Shown here: positions 25,841-40,985 of the stretch, one piece after another
Numbering within the stretch: the stretch's first letter is position 1
Layout: every line of letters begins with the position of its first letter
Position numbers and translations under genes: made by a program
From: Janthinobacterium sp. 64
GTDB lineage: Bacteria > Pseudomonadota > Gammaproteobacteria > Burkholderiales > Burkholderiaceae_D
Assembly: GCF_002813325.1 (NCBI RefSeq)
Contig: NZ_PHUG01000001.1
Span: 3,534,001-3,598,000 of the forward strand
Length of the DNA: 64,000 bases
Direction: 5' to 3'
Notes under the pieces: generated by a model
Seen by the model: the letters and a program-made list of their open reading frames with translations, nothing else
Told to the model about the DNA's origin: nothing
The model's database searches: none

Positions 25841-26926
25841 TTACTGGCCGCTGCGCATGGCGCGGCTCATGCTGTGCACGGCTTCCACCATGGCTGCCAC
25901 CGATTCCGGCGGCGTGAACTGGGAAATGCCATGGCCCAGGTTGAATACGTGGCCCGTGCCTGCCGATGGCGCGCCAAAGGCGTTGAGCACTTTCGCCACT
26001 TCGGCGCGGATCTGATCCGGGCTGGCGAACAGGATGGCCGGGTCGAGGTTGCCTTGCAAGCCCACTTTATGGCCCACCAGCTGGCGCGCGCGCGTCAGGT
26101 TGACGGTCCAGTCCAGGCCCACGGCATCGGCGCCGATGTCGGCGATCTGCTCGATCCACTGGCCGCCGCCCTTGGTAAACACGATGGCGGGAATCTTCAC
26201 GCCATCCTTGTCGCGTTTCAGCTGCGACACCACTTGCTGCATGTAGGCCAGCGAGAATTCCTGGTAGGCGCCATCGGCCAGCGCACCACCCCACGAATCG
26301 AAAATCATCACGGCTTGCGCGCCGGCATCGATTTGCGCATTCAGGTATTGCGCCACGGAAGTGGCGTTAATCGCCAGGATGTGGTGCATCAGGTCCGGGC
26401 GGTTGTACAGCATCTTCTTGATGGTATGGAACTCTTTCGAGCCGCCGCCTTCCACCATGTAGCACGCCAGGGTCCACGGGCTGCCGGAAAAACCGATCAG
26501 CGGCACGCGGCCATTGAGTTCCGTGCGGATCTGCGTGACGGCCTTGAAAACGTAGTCGAGCGACTCCAGGTCCGGCACTTGCAAGGCCTTCACGTCCTGT
26601 TCCGTGCGCAGCGGACGCTCGAACTTCGGCCCTTCGCCATCGGCGAAATACAGGCCCAGACCCATGGCGTCCGGCACCGTCAGGATGTCGGAAAACAAAA
26701 TCGCCGCGTCGAGCGGGAAGCGCTCCAGAGGCTGCAAGGTCACTTCGGTGGCGTAATCGGGATTCTTTGCCAGGCCCAGGAAGGAGCCGGCCCGCTCGCG
26801 CGTGGCGCGGTATTCGGGCAGGTAGCGGCCCGCCTGGCGCATCAGCCAGACAGGGGTGTGCTCGGTCGGCTGGCGCAGCAGGGCGCGCAGGAAAGTGTCA
26901 TTCTGGAGCGGAGCAAATTGTGGCAT
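25841..26926 (-). CDS. hemE: Uroporphyrinogen decarboxylase
   Basis: This 361-residue cytoplasmic enzyme converts uroporphyrinogen III to coproporphyrinogen III in haem synthesis. The family signature [17 protein letters not shown] is near the start, the [17 protein letters not shown] segment carries the active-site Asp, and the C-terminal [15 protein letters not shown] is intact. The ATG at 26926 is preferred; a TTG three codons upstream also keeps the frame. It is divergent from the S9 peptidase gene and is followed by a strong terminator. Confidence 0.97.
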   Translation of the reverse strand: MPQFAPLQNDTFLRALLRQPTEHTPVWLMRQAGRYLPEYRATRERAGSFLGLAKNPDYATEVTLQPLERFPLDAAILFSDILTVPDAMGLGLYFADGEGPKFERPLRTEQDVKALQVPDLESLDYVFKAVTQIRTELNGRVPLIGFSGSPWTLACYMVEGGGSKEFHTIKKMLYNRPDLMHHILAINATSVAQYLNAQIDAGAQAVMIFDSWGGALADGAYQEFSLAYMQQVVSQLKRDKDGVKIPAIVFTKGGGQWIEQIADIGADAVGLDWTVNLTRARQLVGHKVGLQGNLDPAILFASPDQIRAEVAKVLNAFGAPSAGTGHVFNLGHGISQFTPPESVAAMVEAVHSMSRAMRSGQ

Positions 26927-27127
26927 GGAAGGCAATCAATAGCTGGGAGAAGCGGTATTATCGCATCCAATCACCGCCAAATCATTGATTCCGGTGCCGC
27001 TTTGCAGCATTTGCCACGCACAGCGATGACTTTCGTTGTGCCGGCCCTTCCTTTATGATGATGCACGCCGCCGCGCTGCCTGACGCCGCCTGGAGGCCCC
27101 CTCTATTCACCACGACACGGAGCCCGC

Positions 27128-29067
27128 ATGACCTCGACCGCATCCAGCACCCCTTATGGCATCTGGCCATCGCCGATCAGCGCGGCCATCGTCGCCGCTG
27201 GCGCCTCGCCGCTGACGCAGCTGGCCCTGGGCGGGGCGGATGGCGCCGATGTATTCTGGCTGGCCGGACGCGCCAGCGAGGCTGGCCGCAACACCCTGCT
27301 GCGCCAGCGCGGCGCGCGGGTCGATGAACTGACGCCGGCGCCGTTCAATGTGCGCACCCGCGTGCACGAATACGGCGGCGGCGCATATGCCGTGGCCGGC
27401 GATACCGTGTATTTCTCGCATTTCGCCGACAATTGCCTGTACCGCGTGGCCGGCGACGCCGCGCCCGAAGCGTTCACCACGGGCGGCAACACGCGCCACG
27501 CGGACTTCGTCGTCGATGCAGCCCGTGCCCGCCTGATCGCCGTGCGCGAGCAGCATCCGGCAGAAGGCCACGCGCATCCGGAAAACAGCCTGGCCGCCGT
27601 CGGCTTCGACGGGCGTGAAACGGTGCTGGCGCGCGGCCACGACTTTTATGCGGCGCCGCGACTGTCGCCGGACGGCAGCCAGCTGGCCTGGATCAGCTGG
27701 GACCACCCGCGCCTGCCGTGGCAAGGCACGGAACTGTGGCTGGCCGACGTGCAGGCCGACGGCAGCCTCGGTTCGCCGCGCCTGATCGCCGGCGGCGCGC
27801 GCGAGTCGATTTGCCAGCCGGAATGGTCGCCGAACGGCTTGCTGCACTTCGTTTCCGACAGCAGCGGCTGGTGGAATTTGTACCGCCTGCACGGCGGCGA
27901 GATCGAGGCGCTGTGCCCGATGGAAGCGGAATTTGCTACGCCGCACTGGACCTTTGGCGCCAGCATGTACGGATTCCTTTCCGACGACGAGATCGTCTGC
28001 ACGTATATCCAGGCCGGCATCAGCTACCTGGCGCAATTGAACGTGGCGGCGGCGAAACTGGAGCCGATACCGCACCCGTACCAGGAAATCCGTGAACTGC
28101 GCGTGGGCCCCGGCTTCGTCGCGCTGCTGGGCGGCAGCCCGACTATTGCGCTGGAACTGGCGCGCATCGATTTGTCTAACCATGAACTGGAAGTGCTGGC
28201 GCAATCGATCGCACAATTGCCCGCGCTCGCTTACCTGTCCGTGCCGCGCAGCTTGAGTTTTAGCAGCAGCAATGGCCGCACGGCCCACGCCTTCTTTTAT
28301 GCGCCCACGAATGGCGACGTGCAGGCGCCGGCAGGAACATTGCCACCCGTCATCGTCATCAGCCATGGCGGCCCCACCAGCATGGCCAGCAATACCTTGA
28401 AACTGGCGACGCAGTACTGGACCAGCCGCGGCATCGGCGTGCTTGACGTCAACTATGGCGGCAGCAGCGGTTTCGGCCGTGAATATCGCGACGCGCTGCG
28501 CGGGCAATGGGGCATCGTCGACGTGGAAGACTGCATCGCCGGCGCCCGTTACCTGGCCGCCAACGGCCTGGCCGACCCCGAGCGCCTGATCGTGCGCGGC
28601 GGCAGCGCGGGCGGCCTGACGACCCTGTGCGCATTGACCTTCCACGACGTCTTCAAGGCCGGCGCCAGCTACTATGGCGTGTCCGACCTGAAGGGACTGG
28701 ACGACGATTCGCACAAATTCGAATCGCGCTACACCGATTACCTGATCGCTTCGCAGCCGCAGGCCGAAGCGCTGTACCTTGAGCGCTCGCCCATCCACCA
28801 CACGGATAAACTGTCGCGCCCGATGATCTTCTTCCAGGGACTTGATGACAAGGTCGTGCCGCCGCAGCAGTCGCAGCTGATGGTCGACGCCCTGCAGGCG
28901 CGCGGCGTACCCGTCGCGTATGTGCCGCTCGAAGGCGAGGGACACGGCTTCCGCAAGGCGGAAAACATCGTGCGCACGCTGGACGCGGAACTGTATTTCT
29001 ACCAGCGCGTGTTCGGCCTGCCCGTGGCGGCCGGCGAGCCGCCCGTGCATATCGTTAATCTGCCCGC

Positions 29068-29071
<4 letters not shown>
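27128..29071 (+). CDS. S9 family peptidase (prolyl oligopeptidase type)
   Basis: This 647-residue protein has an N-terminal beta-propeller-like region and a C-terminal alpha/beta hydrolase. The catalytic triad is visible: Ser493 in VRGGSAGGLTT, Asp573 or Asp574 in GLDDKVVPPQQ, and His606 in EGEGHGFRKAEN. There is no signal peptide, so it works in the cytoplasm on short peptides, probably acyl-aminoacyl or dipeptidyl type. CGGAG lies just before the ATG. Its stop overlaps the start of the SNF2 helicase (ATGA at 29068-29071), so the two are translationally coupled. Confidence 0.92.
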
Positions 29072-33237
<4,166 letters not shown>

Positions 33238-33292
33238 ACGGCAAATCCGTGTTCCATGCGATGATCCATTTTCCCTGTTGCTTTCCCACGCC

Positions 33293-33781
33293 ATGACCGA
33301 CTACATCGCCACCAGCGCCGGCCAGCGCGCCACCTTTTTGTGCGGCAAATCCTGGACCGCCTATGTCAGCACTTTCGTCATTGCCGTGCTGCTGTTCTTT
33401 GCCGCCCTGCCGCTGGCCTTCAAGTACAACGCGCGTGCCGCCTTCGTGGTGCTGATCGGCTCAGCCCTGATCGTCGGCTACCGCCTGCTGACCATCCGCA
33501 GCTATCAGCTGTACATTGATGAGGCGGGCGTGTGGCTGTCCTCCGGCATCTTGCCGTGGAAAAAGAAACTCATGGGCGTCAAATGGCGCGACATGGATGA
33601 AGCCGTCTACGAAACCAATTTCTGGAGCTGGCTGTTCCAGTCCTACACCGTGCGCGTCGGTCAGCGCTACACGCAAGACATCGAAATCCACGCCACCGGC
33701 ATGGCGCGCGGCAAGGATGCCGTGGCGGCCATCAATGCACGTCAGCAGGAGCTGCTGCACGGCAGCGCCATCGTCGTCTAG
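33293..33781 (+). CDS. Small PH-like membrane protein
   Basis: This 162-residue protein has two membrane segments (about residues 23-60) and then a beta-rich domain (YQLYIDEAGVWLSSGILPWKKK, followed by VKWRDMDEAVYE and IEIHATGMARGKDAVAAI) that resembles the bacterial PH (DUF304) fold. The ATG at 33293 is the first ATG in frame; a TTG at 33278 would add five residues. It follows the SNF2 gene after 55 bases and may be co-transcribed. Function is unknown. Confidence 0.7.
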   Translation: MTDYIATSAGQRATFLCGKSWTAYVSTFVIAVLLFFAALPLAFKYNARAAFVVLIGSALIVGYRLLTIRSYQLYIDEAGVWLSSGILPWKKKLMGVKWRDMDEAVYETNFWSWLFQSYTVRVGQRYTQDIEIHATGMARGKDAVAAINARQQELLHGSAIVV

Positions 33782-33918
33782 CGCCGCGGAGGCAATTAGT
33801 GCTAATCTTTGGCCGCCCAGGCAAGCAAGGCCAACCTTTCAATAGTTGTTTGTTACTTATATTATCAGTTTATTATTTTCTGATGAAGGCAAACGACAAA
33901 ATATTCAAGAGATAAACT

Positions 33919-35781
33919 ATGCTGATAAAAAATAAAGTTGCGCTCACCGCATTGATGCTGGCCTTTACCCTGACACCAGCCAGCGCCGCCAAGAAGCCGC
34001 AGAAGAATGGCAAGGCCAGTACCAGCAGCAGCAAGAAGAAAACCGTCGCCAGGAAAGCGGCCGTCGTCACGGCCGCCACGGCAGCCACGGTCGCCGCCGT
34101 CGCCAGCGAGAACAGCAGCGACCGCTCCATGAATAACCTCAGCGGCCAGTTCCTCACGGCCCTGTGGCGCCTGGACCCGGAAAGCGCGATTTCGGTCGGC
34201 AAGTACGATGGCGCCGCCAACCTGAGCATTCCCGACGCGGCCAGCCGCCAGAAGCAACTGGCCTTCATCGAAGAATGGCTGGGCAAGTTCGGCAAGCTGA
34301 ATGCGAGCAAAATGTCGGATAAGCAACGTACCGACCTGGCCTTGCTGACGAATAAACTGCAATCGGACCGCTGGTATCTGACCACTTTCCGCGAATTCGA
34401 ATGGAATCCCGCCCAGTACAACGTGGCCGGTTCCATCGACTTCATCCTGAACACGGAATACGCGGCCCAGCCGCAGCGCCTGCGCACCTTGCTCAAGCGC
34501 ATCGCCACCGTGCCGCAATACTATGCGGCCGCGCGCGCCAGCATCGTCAACCCCACGCGCGAACACACGCAGCTGGCCATCGCCCAGAGCGCCGGCGTGC
34601 TCAGCGTGCTTGACGACCTGAACAAGACGGCACAGGCATCCATCCTGACGCCGCTCGAAAAACAGCTGTACAACGCGCGCATCGCCGCGGCCCGCTCGGC
34701 CGTGCAAGGCTATGCGGCCTGGCTGACGGAGCAGGATGCGGCGCTGGCGCAGAACGGCAACGCGCGCTCCTTCCGCATCGGCAAGGAGCTGTATGAGCAG
34801 AAATTTGCCTACGATATCCAGGCCAGCGTGAGCGCCGAGCAGATGTACCAGAAAGCCCTGGCCGCGCGCGAAAAGCTGCTCGAGCACATGGATAGCCTGT
34901 CCGACGAACTGTGGGTGAAAACCATGGGCGCCACGGCCAAGCCGGCCGACCGCACGGCGAAGATCGGCATGGTGATCGACAAGCTGTCGAGCAATCACGT
35001 GGCGCCCGCCGATTTCGTGCCGGAAATCCGCCGCCAGATTCCCGAGCTGCAGGCATGGGTCACCAGCCACAACCTGCTGACGATGGATCCGAAAAAGCCC
35101 CTGGTCGTGCGTGAAACGCCCGCTTACCAGCGCGGCGTGGCTGGCGCCAGCATCGAGGCGCCCGGCCCCTACCGTCCGCAAGACCGCACCTATTACAACG
35201 TGACGCCGCTCGACGGCGAAACGGCGGAGCAGGCGGAAAGCAGCTTGCGCGAGTACAACCACTGGATCTTGCAGATCCTGAACATCCACGAAGCCATTCC
35301 CGGCCACTACACGCAGCTCGTGTATGCCAACAAGTCGCCGTCGCTGGTCAAGTCCATCTTCGGCAATGGCGCCATGATCGAAGGCTGGGCCGTGTATGGC
35401 GAGCGCATGATGCTTGAATCGGGCTATGGCAACAATGCGCCGGAAATGTGGCTGATGTACTCGAAGTGGAACTTGCGCAGCGTCACCAACACCATCCTCG
35501 ACTACAGCGTGCACGTGCAGGGCATGACGCAGGAGCAGGCGCTGGACCTGCTGACGCGCCAGGCCTTCCAGACCAAGCGTGAAGCGACGGAAAAATGGCG
35601 CCGCGTGCAGCTGAGCTCGGTGCAACTGACCAGCTATTTCAGCGGCTACAGCGAAATCATGGACTTGCGCGAACAGCGCAAGCAAGCGCTGGGCAGCAAA
35701 TTCGTGCTGAAAGATTTCCACGAGCAATTCCTCAGCTACGGCAGCGCCCCCGTGAAAGTCATCAAGGAACTGATGAATTAA
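33919..35781 (+). CDS. DUF885 family metalloprotease-like protein
   Basis: This 620-residue exported protein has a signal peptide (MLIKNKVALTALMLAFTLTPASA) and then a Lys/Ser-rich stretch and an AAATVAAV run. The DUF885 body carries the zinc-metallopeptidase motif NIHEAIPGHYTQ near residue 457 and a second helix with a metal-binding Glu (MIEGWAVYGERMM). The family is thought to hold peptidases, and the pairing of HEAIPGH with EGWA supports metal binding here. It is monocistronic and preceded by an AT-rich promoter region (33840-33918). Confidence 0.85.
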   Translation: MLIKNKVALTALMLAFTLTPASAAKKPQKNGKASTSSSKKKTVARKAAVVTAATAATVAAVASENSSDRSMNNLSGQFLTALWRLDPESAISVGKYDGAANLSIPDAASRQKQLAFIEEWLGKFGKLNASKMSDKQRTDLALLTNKLQSDRWYLTTFREFEWNPAQYNVAGSIDFILNTEYAAQPQRLRTLLKRIATVPQYYAAARASIVNPTREHTQLAIAQSAGVLSVLDDLNKTAQASILTPLEKQLYNARIAAARSAVQGYAAWLTEQDAALAQNGNARSFRIGKELYEQKFAYDIQASVSAEQMYQKALAAREKLLEHMDSLSDELWVKTMGATAKPADRTAKIGMVIDKLSSNHVAPADFVPEIRRQIPELQAWVTSHNLLTMDPKKPLVVRETPAYQRGVAGASIEAPGPYRPQDRTYYNVTPLDGETAEQAESSLREYNHWILQILNIHEAIPGHYTQLVYANKSPSLVKSIFGNGAMIEGWAVYGERMMLESGYGNNAPEMWLMYSKWNLRSVTNTILDYSVHVQGMTQEQALDLLTRQAFQTKREATEKWRRVQLSSVQLTSYFSGYSEIMDLREQRKQALGSKFVLKDFHEQFLSYGSAPVKVIKELMN

Positions 35782-35947
35782 GCGGTACGCATCCTCACCT
35801 TGCAAAGGGCGCCGCGGCGCTGCATGGGTTTGCGCCACCGCAAACCTCCGGCGTGCCGCTCCATTAAGCTGACGGGAAGGCAAGCGCCACCGCACTCCTC
35901 ACTGGCAATTGCCGATTTTCCTGCTAGGCTGGATATCAGGAGCGTCC

Positions 35948-36382
35948 ATGCATATGCCCATCCAGTTCGACACCCTCGATTACGCCAAACGCCTCGCCTC
36001 GGCCGGCGTGCCCACGCAGCAGGCGGAAGCCCATGCCATGGCACTGGGCGAAGTACTGGGCTCGGCTGTCGTCGTGCATGGCGAACTGGCGGCGCTGGAA
36101 CGCAATCTGCTAGGCGAAATCAAGCTGGTGGCGCAACAGGTCGATACCAAGGTGGGCGCCCTGGAATTGAAGATCGATGCGCTGGAGCTCAGACTCGATA
36201 CCCGGATAGATGCGCTGGAGCACAAATTCGATACCAAATTTGATGCCTTCGAACACACATTCGACGCCCGCCTGGAACGTCTGGACTTGCGCCATGGCGC
36301 GGACATGAAACACGTCTATTGGATGATGAGCACCCTGATCCTGCTCAACCTGGGCATACTCAGCAAACTGATGCTGCAGTGA
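35948..36382 (+). CDS. Coiled-coil protein with C-terminal membrane anchor (DUF1640-like)
   Basis: This 144-residue protein has an N-terminal helical part (QFDTLDYAKRLASAGVPTQQAEAHA), a coiled coil made of seven-residue steps (KIDALELRLDTRIDALEHKF), and a single membrane helix at the end (VYWMMSTLILLNLGILSKL). This is the layout of DUF1640/CCDC90-type proteins. The ATG at 35948 is preferred because AGGAG lies five bases upstream; the longer frame to 35909 has no such site. Function is unknown. Confidence 0.75.
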   Translation: MHMPIQFDTLDYAKRLASAGVPTQQAEAHAMALGEVLGSAVVVHGELAALERNLLGEIKLVAQQVDTKVGALELKIDALELRLDTRIDALEHKFDTKFDAFEHTFDARLERLDLRHGADMKHVYWMMSTLILLNLGILSKLMLQ

Positions 36383-36408
36383 GCGCGTACTAACTTTCTC
36401 AACAATAA

Positions 36409-36444
36409 AAAAGCCGCTGCTCCCGAAAGAGGTCAGCGGCTTTT
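36409..36444. terminator. Bidirectional terminator between the DUF1640-like gene and tatC
   Basis: AAAAGCCGCTG (36409-36419) pairs perfectly with CAGCGGCTTTT (36434-36444) across a 14-base loop, with T-rich ends on both strands. It serves both convergent genes and ends the long minus-strand gene train. Confidence 0.9.
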
Positions 36445-36465
36445 GTCTGCGCCTGTGGCTGGCGT

Positions 36466-37221
36466 CTAGGACGCTTCTTCCGGCGCCTGGGTTGCCTTGA
36501 CGAAGATGGGCGCCACCAGCAGGCCCAGTTCGAACAACAGGCACATGGGGATGGCCAGCGAGAACTGGCTGACCACGTCCGGCGGCGTGACGATGGCGGC
36601 AATCACGAAGGCGCCGACGATGATGTAGGGACGCACTTCCTTGAGTTTCGCGATGGACACGAGCCCCATGCGCACGAGGATCACCACCACCACGGGCACT
36701 TCGAAGGTGGCGCCAAAGGCCAGGCACATCGACATGACGAAATCGAGGTAGTTTTCGATATCGGGCGTGACCGCAATCGACGATGGCGAAAAGTCGCTGA
36801 TGAAGTGGAAGACGCGGCCAAACACAAAGAAATAGCAGAAGGCCACGCCGGCCATGAACAACAGGGAAGACGAGATGACCAGCGGCGCGATCAGGCGTTT
36901 TTCATGCGTGTACAGGCCGGGCGCGATAAACGCCCACATCTGGTACAGCACCCAGGGTAAGGCGACGATGAAGGCGATCACCAGGGTCACTTTCATCGGC
37001 ACCAGGAACGGCGAGATGACGCCGGTGGCGATCATTTTCGAGCCGGCCGGCAGCGAGGCGATCATCGGCGCGGCAATAAAATCGTAGATCTGCGAGGGAC
37101 CGGGCCAATAGAACAGCACGGCGCAGACGACGGCGATGCCGATCGAGGCCTTGACCAGGCGGTTGCGCAGCTCGACCAGATGCGAGATAAAAGTTTCTTC
37201 CACCGGGGATTTGCTACTCAT
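36466..37221 (-). CDS. tatC: Sec-independent translocase subunit TatC
   Basis: This 251-residue inner-membrane protein has six membrane helices and the TatC landmarks FISHLVELRNRLVKA at the N-terminus, IAPGLYTHEKR, and the conserved FAFGATFEVPVVVVIL-like segment. It is the twin-arginine signal receptor. The start overlaps the tatB stop by four bases, so the two are coupled. It is the last gene of the tatABC set and of the upstream his train. Confidence 0.95.
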   Translation of the reverse strand: MSSKSPVEETFISHLVELRNRLVKASIGIAVVCAVLFYWPGPSQIYDFIAAPMIASLPAGSKMIATGVISPFLVPMKVTLVIAFIVALPWVLYQMWAFIAPGLYTHEKRLIAPLVISSSLLFMAGVAFCYFFVFGRVFHFISDFSPSSIAVTPDIENYLDFVMSMCLAFGATFEVPVVVVILVRMGLVSIAKLKEVRPYIIVGAFVIAAIVTPPDVVSQFSLAIPMCLLFELGLLVAPIFVKATQAPEEAS

Positions 37222-37751
37222 GAGTAAAAGGAGGAGGAACTGGCGCGCGGACGGAAGCGCGCCACGCGGGCGGCGGCCGATTGCACGTGCTGCTTGCCGC
37301 CATGGCGCTGCTTGTACCAGCCAGGGATGGCGGAATTGCGCACCAGCTTCTTGCGGCGGAATTCGCGCGCCTTGCGGGCCAGGTCATCGTTGGTGGCGCG
37401 CAGCATGGCTTCATGGGCATCGTGATGCCCCTCATACGAACTGGAATCGCCGCGCCAGGCGTTTTCCACCTCGGCCAGGTTGCCGGAAATCGAGTTTTCC
37501 ACGCCATGCATGGATTTCTCCACGCTTTGCTTGACGGAATGGGCCGCATCCTGCACTTCCTTCTGCAGGTTTTTCAGCTCTTCCATTTCGATTTCGCGCG
37601 AGACTTCGGATTTCACCTGGTTCAGGTAGCGTTGCGCGCGGCCATACAGGGTACCGGCCATGCGCGCCACTCTCGGCAACTTTTCAGGACCGATGACTAT
37701 CAACGCAACCACGCCGATGATGGCGATTTTAGAGAGACCGAGATCGATCAT
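37218..37751 (-). CDS. tatB: Sec-independent translocase subunit TatB
   Basis: This 177-residue protein has the N-terminal TatB helix and hinge MIDLGLSKIAIIGVVALIVI, GPEKLPRVARMAGTLYGRA, an amphipathic helix and a long charged tail. TatB forms the receptor complex with TatC. The C-terminal tail is arginine-rich and variable, as in other TatB proteins. Confidence 0.93.
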   Translation of the reverse strand: MIDLGLSKIAIIGVVALIVIGPEKLPRVARMAGTLYGRAQRYLNQVKSEVSREIEMEELKNLQKEVQDAAHSVKQSVEKSMHGVENSISGNLAEVENAWRGDSSSYEGHHDAHEAMLRATNDDLARKAREFRRKKLVRNSAIPGWYKQRHGGKQHVQSAAARVARFRPRASSSSFYS

Positions 37752-37799
37752 AAGCGGACAAGGCCTGTTACCGGACGAGGCAAGCGCCCCGCCACGCTA

Positions 37800-38036
37800 T
37801 CAGAACTTGCTTTTCTCTTTCGTCTCGACGTCGATGGTGCTTTTGTCGGCCACTTGCGATGGCGCAGCAGGAGGGGTATTGGCTGCCGGGACGTCATCGT
37901 CGCCCTTGACACCATCCTTGAAGCCTTTGACGGCCTTGCCGATATCACCGCCGATATTGCCCAGTTTCTTGGTGCCGAAGACCAGCATCACAATGACCAG
38001 AACGATCACCCAGTGCCAAATACTCAATGAACCCAT
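37800..38036 (-). CDS. tatA: Sec-independent translocase subunit TatA
   Basis: This 78-residue protein has the TatA membrane helix ([20 protein letters not shown]), the hinge [18 protein letters not shown] and a short acidic tail. TatA forms the transport pore. The ATG at 38036 has GGAGAAT upstream; the longer frame to 38078 is non-coding leader. Confidence 0.95.
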   Translation of the reverse strand: MGSLSIWHWVIVLVIVMLVFGTKKLGNIGGDIGKAVKGFKDGVKGDDDVPAANTPPAAPSQVADKSTIDVETKEKSKF

Positions 38037-38116
38037 CACATTCTCCTTGCGGGACGGTGCCCGAATAGCGTCGACCAATGCCGGTAGTATACACGTGAAC
38101 CCGGCGCGCAGCGAAA

Positions 38117-38488
38117 TCAGTGTTGACCGCGCCAGGGACGGGGACCGCCGTACACATGCATGTGCAGGTGATACACCTCTTGCCCGCCGTTCGGGCCGCT
38201 GTTGATCATGGTCTTGAAGCCGCCGGCAGGCGTGCCATCGGCCTCATACGTGACGGCGCAGCCGAACTCGGCAGCAAGTTTCGGCGCCAGGCGCAGCAGC
38301 TTGCCCAGCATGTCCGCATGGCTATCGTCGCAATCGGACAGGCTGGCCACGTGGCGCTTCGGGATCAGCAGCAGATGCACGGGGGCGGCCGGGTTGATGT
38401 CCTTGAAGGCCAGCAAGTCCTCGTCTTCATACACGATGGACGAAGGAATTTGCTTTGCAGCAATTTTGCAAAAAATACAGTTATCCAC
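38117..38488 (-). CDS. hinT: Histidine triad (HIT) nucleotide-binding protein
   Basis: This 123-residue HinT-type phosphoramidase begins [20 protein letters not shown], has [15 protein letters not shown] in the middle, and ends with the catalytic triad HLHMHVYGG. It hydrolyses aminoacyl- or phosphoramidate-linked AMP. It lies between hisE and tatA on the same strand, a common betaproteobacterial order. Confidence 0.93.
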   Translation of the reverse strand: MDNCIFCKIAAKQIPSSIVYEDEDLLAFKDINPAAPVHLLLIPKRHVASLSDCDDSHADMLGKLLRLAPKLAAEFGCAVTYEADGTPAGGFKTMINSGPNGGQEVYHLHMHVYGGPRPWRGQH

Positions 38489-38503
38489 GCACGCTCCAGT
38501 AGG

Positions 38504-38875
38504 TCAGTGTTTGTCGGTTTCGCCGGCGTCGCGCAATTCATCCTTGCGCGCCGCCTTTTCTTCCAGGCCGGACAGGCCTTCGCGGCGCGCCAGCTCGTCG
38601 AGCACCTGCTGCGGCGTCAGGTCGAACTGCGCCAGCATCACCAGCGAGTGAAACCACAGGTCGGCGCATTCGTACAGAACCTTCGACGGGTCGTTGTCGC
38701 GGCGCGCATCCTTGGCGGCCATCACCGTTTCCGTCGCTTCTTCGCCGATTTTTTTCAAAATCGCATCATCGCCCTTGGCAAACAGGCGCGCGACATACGA
38801 GGTGGCGGGGTCGCCGCCATTGGCCAGCTTGCGCGATTCGATCACGGCGGCCAGGCGCTTCAGGGTTTCACTCAT
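38504..38875 (-). CDS. hisE: Phosphoribosyl-ATP diphosphatase
   Basis: This 123-residue MazG-like enzyme removes pyrophosphate from PR-ATP (histidine step 2). The active-site segments [16 protein letters not shown] and [16 protein letters not shown] are present, and it starts [16 protein letters not shown]. Its start overlaps the hisI stop by four bases, so the two activities are coupled although not fused. Confidence 0.95.
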   Translation of the reverse strand: MSETLKRLAAVIESRKLANGGDPATSYVARLFAKGDDAILKKIGEEATETVMAAKDARRDNDPSKVLYECADLWFHSLVMLAQFDLTPQQVLDELARREGLSGLEEKAARKDELRDAGETDKH

Positions 38876-39309
38876 TTGCTCTTGCTTTCCGCGTAAATCG
38901 TCTCAGGGTCTTTCAGCACGGGGTCGGTGACTTGCCATTCGCCCGTTTTTTCGTCGCCTTCGAATTTCTGGAAGAAGCACGAATGGCGGCCCGTATGGCA
39001 GGCGATGCCGCCAGCCTGCTCGATTTTCAGCAAGACCACGTCTTCATCGCAATCGAGGCGGATTTCCAGCACCTTTTGCGTATGGCCCGACTCTTCGCCC
39101 TTGTGCCACAGTTTCTTGCGCGAACGGCTCCAGTACACGGCTTCGCCCAGCTCCACCGTGCGCGCCAGCGCGTCGCGGTTCATCCAGGCGAACATCAGCA
39201 CGTCATTGCTGCCCGCTTCCTGCGCGATCACGGGCACCAGGCCGTGCTCGTCCCATTTGACCTTTTTCAGCCACTTGGCATTGCTTGCTACGATGGTTCC
39301 GTTTTGCAT
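38872..39309 (-). CDS. hisI: Phosphoribosyl-AMP cyclohydrolase
   Basis: This 145-residue enzyme opens the adenine ring of PR-AMP (histidine step 3). The metal-binding signature [20 protein letters not shown] runs into TGRHSCFF, giving the Asp and Cys residues for magnesium and zinc. It lies between hisF and hisE. Confidence 0.95.
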   Translation of the reverse strand: MQNGTIVASNAKWLKKVKWDEHGLVPVIAQEAGSNDVLMFAWMNRDALARTVELGEAVYWSRSRKKLWHKGEESGHTQKVLEIRLDCDEDVVLLKIEQAGGIACHTGRHSCFFQKFEGDEKTGEWQVTDPVLKDPETIYAESKSK

Positions 39310-39335
39310 GTTCTATATCCTGGGTACTATTTTGT

Positions 39336-40097
39336 TTACGCCAGACGCATGGGAATGCCCTGCTGCGCCATGAAACGCTTGGCTTCCTGCACCGTGTGCT
39401 GGCCATAGTGGAAGATGCTGGCGGCCAGCACGGCGTCCGCGCGGCCCACCTTGATGCCGTCGACCAGGTCTTGCAAGCCGCCCACGCCGCCCGAGGCGAT
39501 GACGGGGATGCTGACGGCGTCCGACACCCCGCGCGTCAGGCCCAGGTCGAAGCCCACCTTGGTGCCATCGCGGTCCATGCTGGTGAGCAAGATTTCGCCG
39601 GCGCCCAGGCTTTCCATTTTACGCGCCCATGCGAACGCGTCCAGACCCGTGGCCGTGCGTCCGCCATGGGTAAACACTTCCCACTTGCCGGGCGACACCT
39701 GCTTGGCGTCGATGGCGACGACGATGCATTGCGAGCCGTGCTTTTGCGACGCCTCAAACACCAGCTGCGGATTCGTCACGGCCGAGGTGTTGATGCTGAC
39801 CTTGTCGGCGCCCGCGTTGAGCAGCCGGCGCACGTCTTCCACCACGCGCACGCCGCCACCCACGGTGAGCGGAATGAACACTTGCGAGGCGACGGCTTCG
39901 ATGATGTCGAAGATCAGGCCGCGGTTGTCGCTGGACGCGGTAATGTCGAGGAAAGTGATTTCATCGGCGCCCTGCTCGTCATAGCGGCGGGCGATTTCCA
40001 CGGGATCGCCAGCGTCGCGCAATTGCGTGAAGTTGACGCCTTTGACGACGCGGCCATTGGTCACGTCGAGGCAGGGGATGATACGTTTTGCAAGCAT
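39336..40097 (-). CDS. hisF: Imidazole glycerol phosphate synthase, cyclase subunit
   Basis: This 253-residue TIM-barrel enzyme, with HisH, makes IGP and AICAR. The start [20 protein letters not shown] carries the catalytic Asp11; the second catalytic Asp lies in [11 protein letters not shown]. The ATG at 40097 matches the family start; the frame to 40139 is leader. Confidence 0.96.
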   Translation of the reverse strand: MLAKRIIPCLDVTNGRVVKGVNFTQLRDAGDPVEIARRYDEQGADEITFLDITASSDNRGLIFDIIEAVASQVFIPLTVGGGVRVVEDVRRLLNAGADKVSINTSAVTNPQLVFEASQKHGSQCIVVAIDAKQVSPGKWEVFTHGGRTATGLDAFAWARKMESLGAGEILLTSMDRDGTKVGFDLGLTRGVSDAVSIPVIASGGVGGLQDLVDGIKVGRADAVLAASIFHYGQHTVQEAKRFMAQQGIPMRLA

Positions 40098-40156
40098 GAT
40101 GGGTTCCAGATTGTCGCCAGGCCGGGCATGCACGCGCACACCCCGGCCGGGCAGGC

Positions 40157-40930
40157 TTAAACGGCGGCGTCGGTCAGTGCGTCGGCGCGTTCCTGCGCCT
40201 GCGCCAGGTCGATCGTGCCTTCATAGATGGAACGGCCGCAGATCACGCCTTCGATGCCTTCGGCCTGAACCGCGCACAGTGCTTCCACGTCGCCGATATT
40301 GTGCAGGCCGCCCGAAGCGATGACGGGGATCTTGACGGCTTGCGCCAGCTTGACGGTGGCGTCGATATTGATGCCGCCCATCATGCCGTCGCGGCCGATG
40401 TCCGTGTAAATGATCGATTCGACGCCGTAGGCTTCGAATTTTTTTGCCAGGTCGATCACTTCGTGGCCCGACATCTTGCTCCAGCCATCAGTTGCCACTT
40501 TGCCATCTTTCGCATCGAGGCCGACGATGATGTGGCCCGGGAAGGCGCTGCAGGCGTCGTGCAGGAAGCCGGGGCTTTTCACGGCCGCCGTGCCGATGAT
40601 GATGTAGGTGATGCCGGCGTCGAGGTAACGCTCGATGGTGTCGAGGTCACGGATGCCGCCGCCCAGCTGCACGGGGATTTCCTCGATGTCGTTTTCTACG
40701 GCGAAATCCTGCACCGCTTTCAGGATGGCTTTCACGGCGCCTTCGTTCTTCGGCTTGCCGGCAAAAGCACCGTTCAGGTCGACCAGGTGCAGCCGGCGCG
40801 CGCCTTGCTTGAGCCAATGGAGGGCCATATCGGCCGGGTCTTCGGAAAATACGGTGGCAAGTTCCATATCGCCTTGTTTCAGGCGTACGCAGTGACCGTC
40901 TTTCAGGTCGATGGCGGGAATAAGCAGCAT
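40157..40930 (-). CDS. hisA: ProFAR isomerase (HisA)
   Basis: This 257-residue TIM barrel opens the second ribose ring (histidine step 4). The start [20 protein letters not shown] carries the catalytic Asp8, and [17 protein letters not shown] the acid on the other half. It lies 59 bases after hisF and 55 bases before hisH. Confidence 0.96.
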   Translation of the reverse strand: MLLIPAIDLKDGHCVRLKQGDMELATVFSEDPADMALHWLKQGARRLHLVDLNGAFAGKPKNEGAVKAILKAVQDFAVENDIEEIPVQLGGGIRDLDTIERYLDAGITYIIIGTAAVKSPGFLHDACSAFPGHIIVGLDAKDGKVATDGWSKMSGHEVIDLAKKFEAYGVESIIYTDIGRDGMMGGINIDATVKLAQAVKIPVIASGGLHNIGDVEALCAVQAEGIEGVICGRSIYEGTIDLAQAQERADALTDAAV

Positions 40931-40985
40931 GGTCAGTGTGATTTAAAAGTGAGTGAGGGGCGGAAAAAAAGCCGGAGAGCTAACG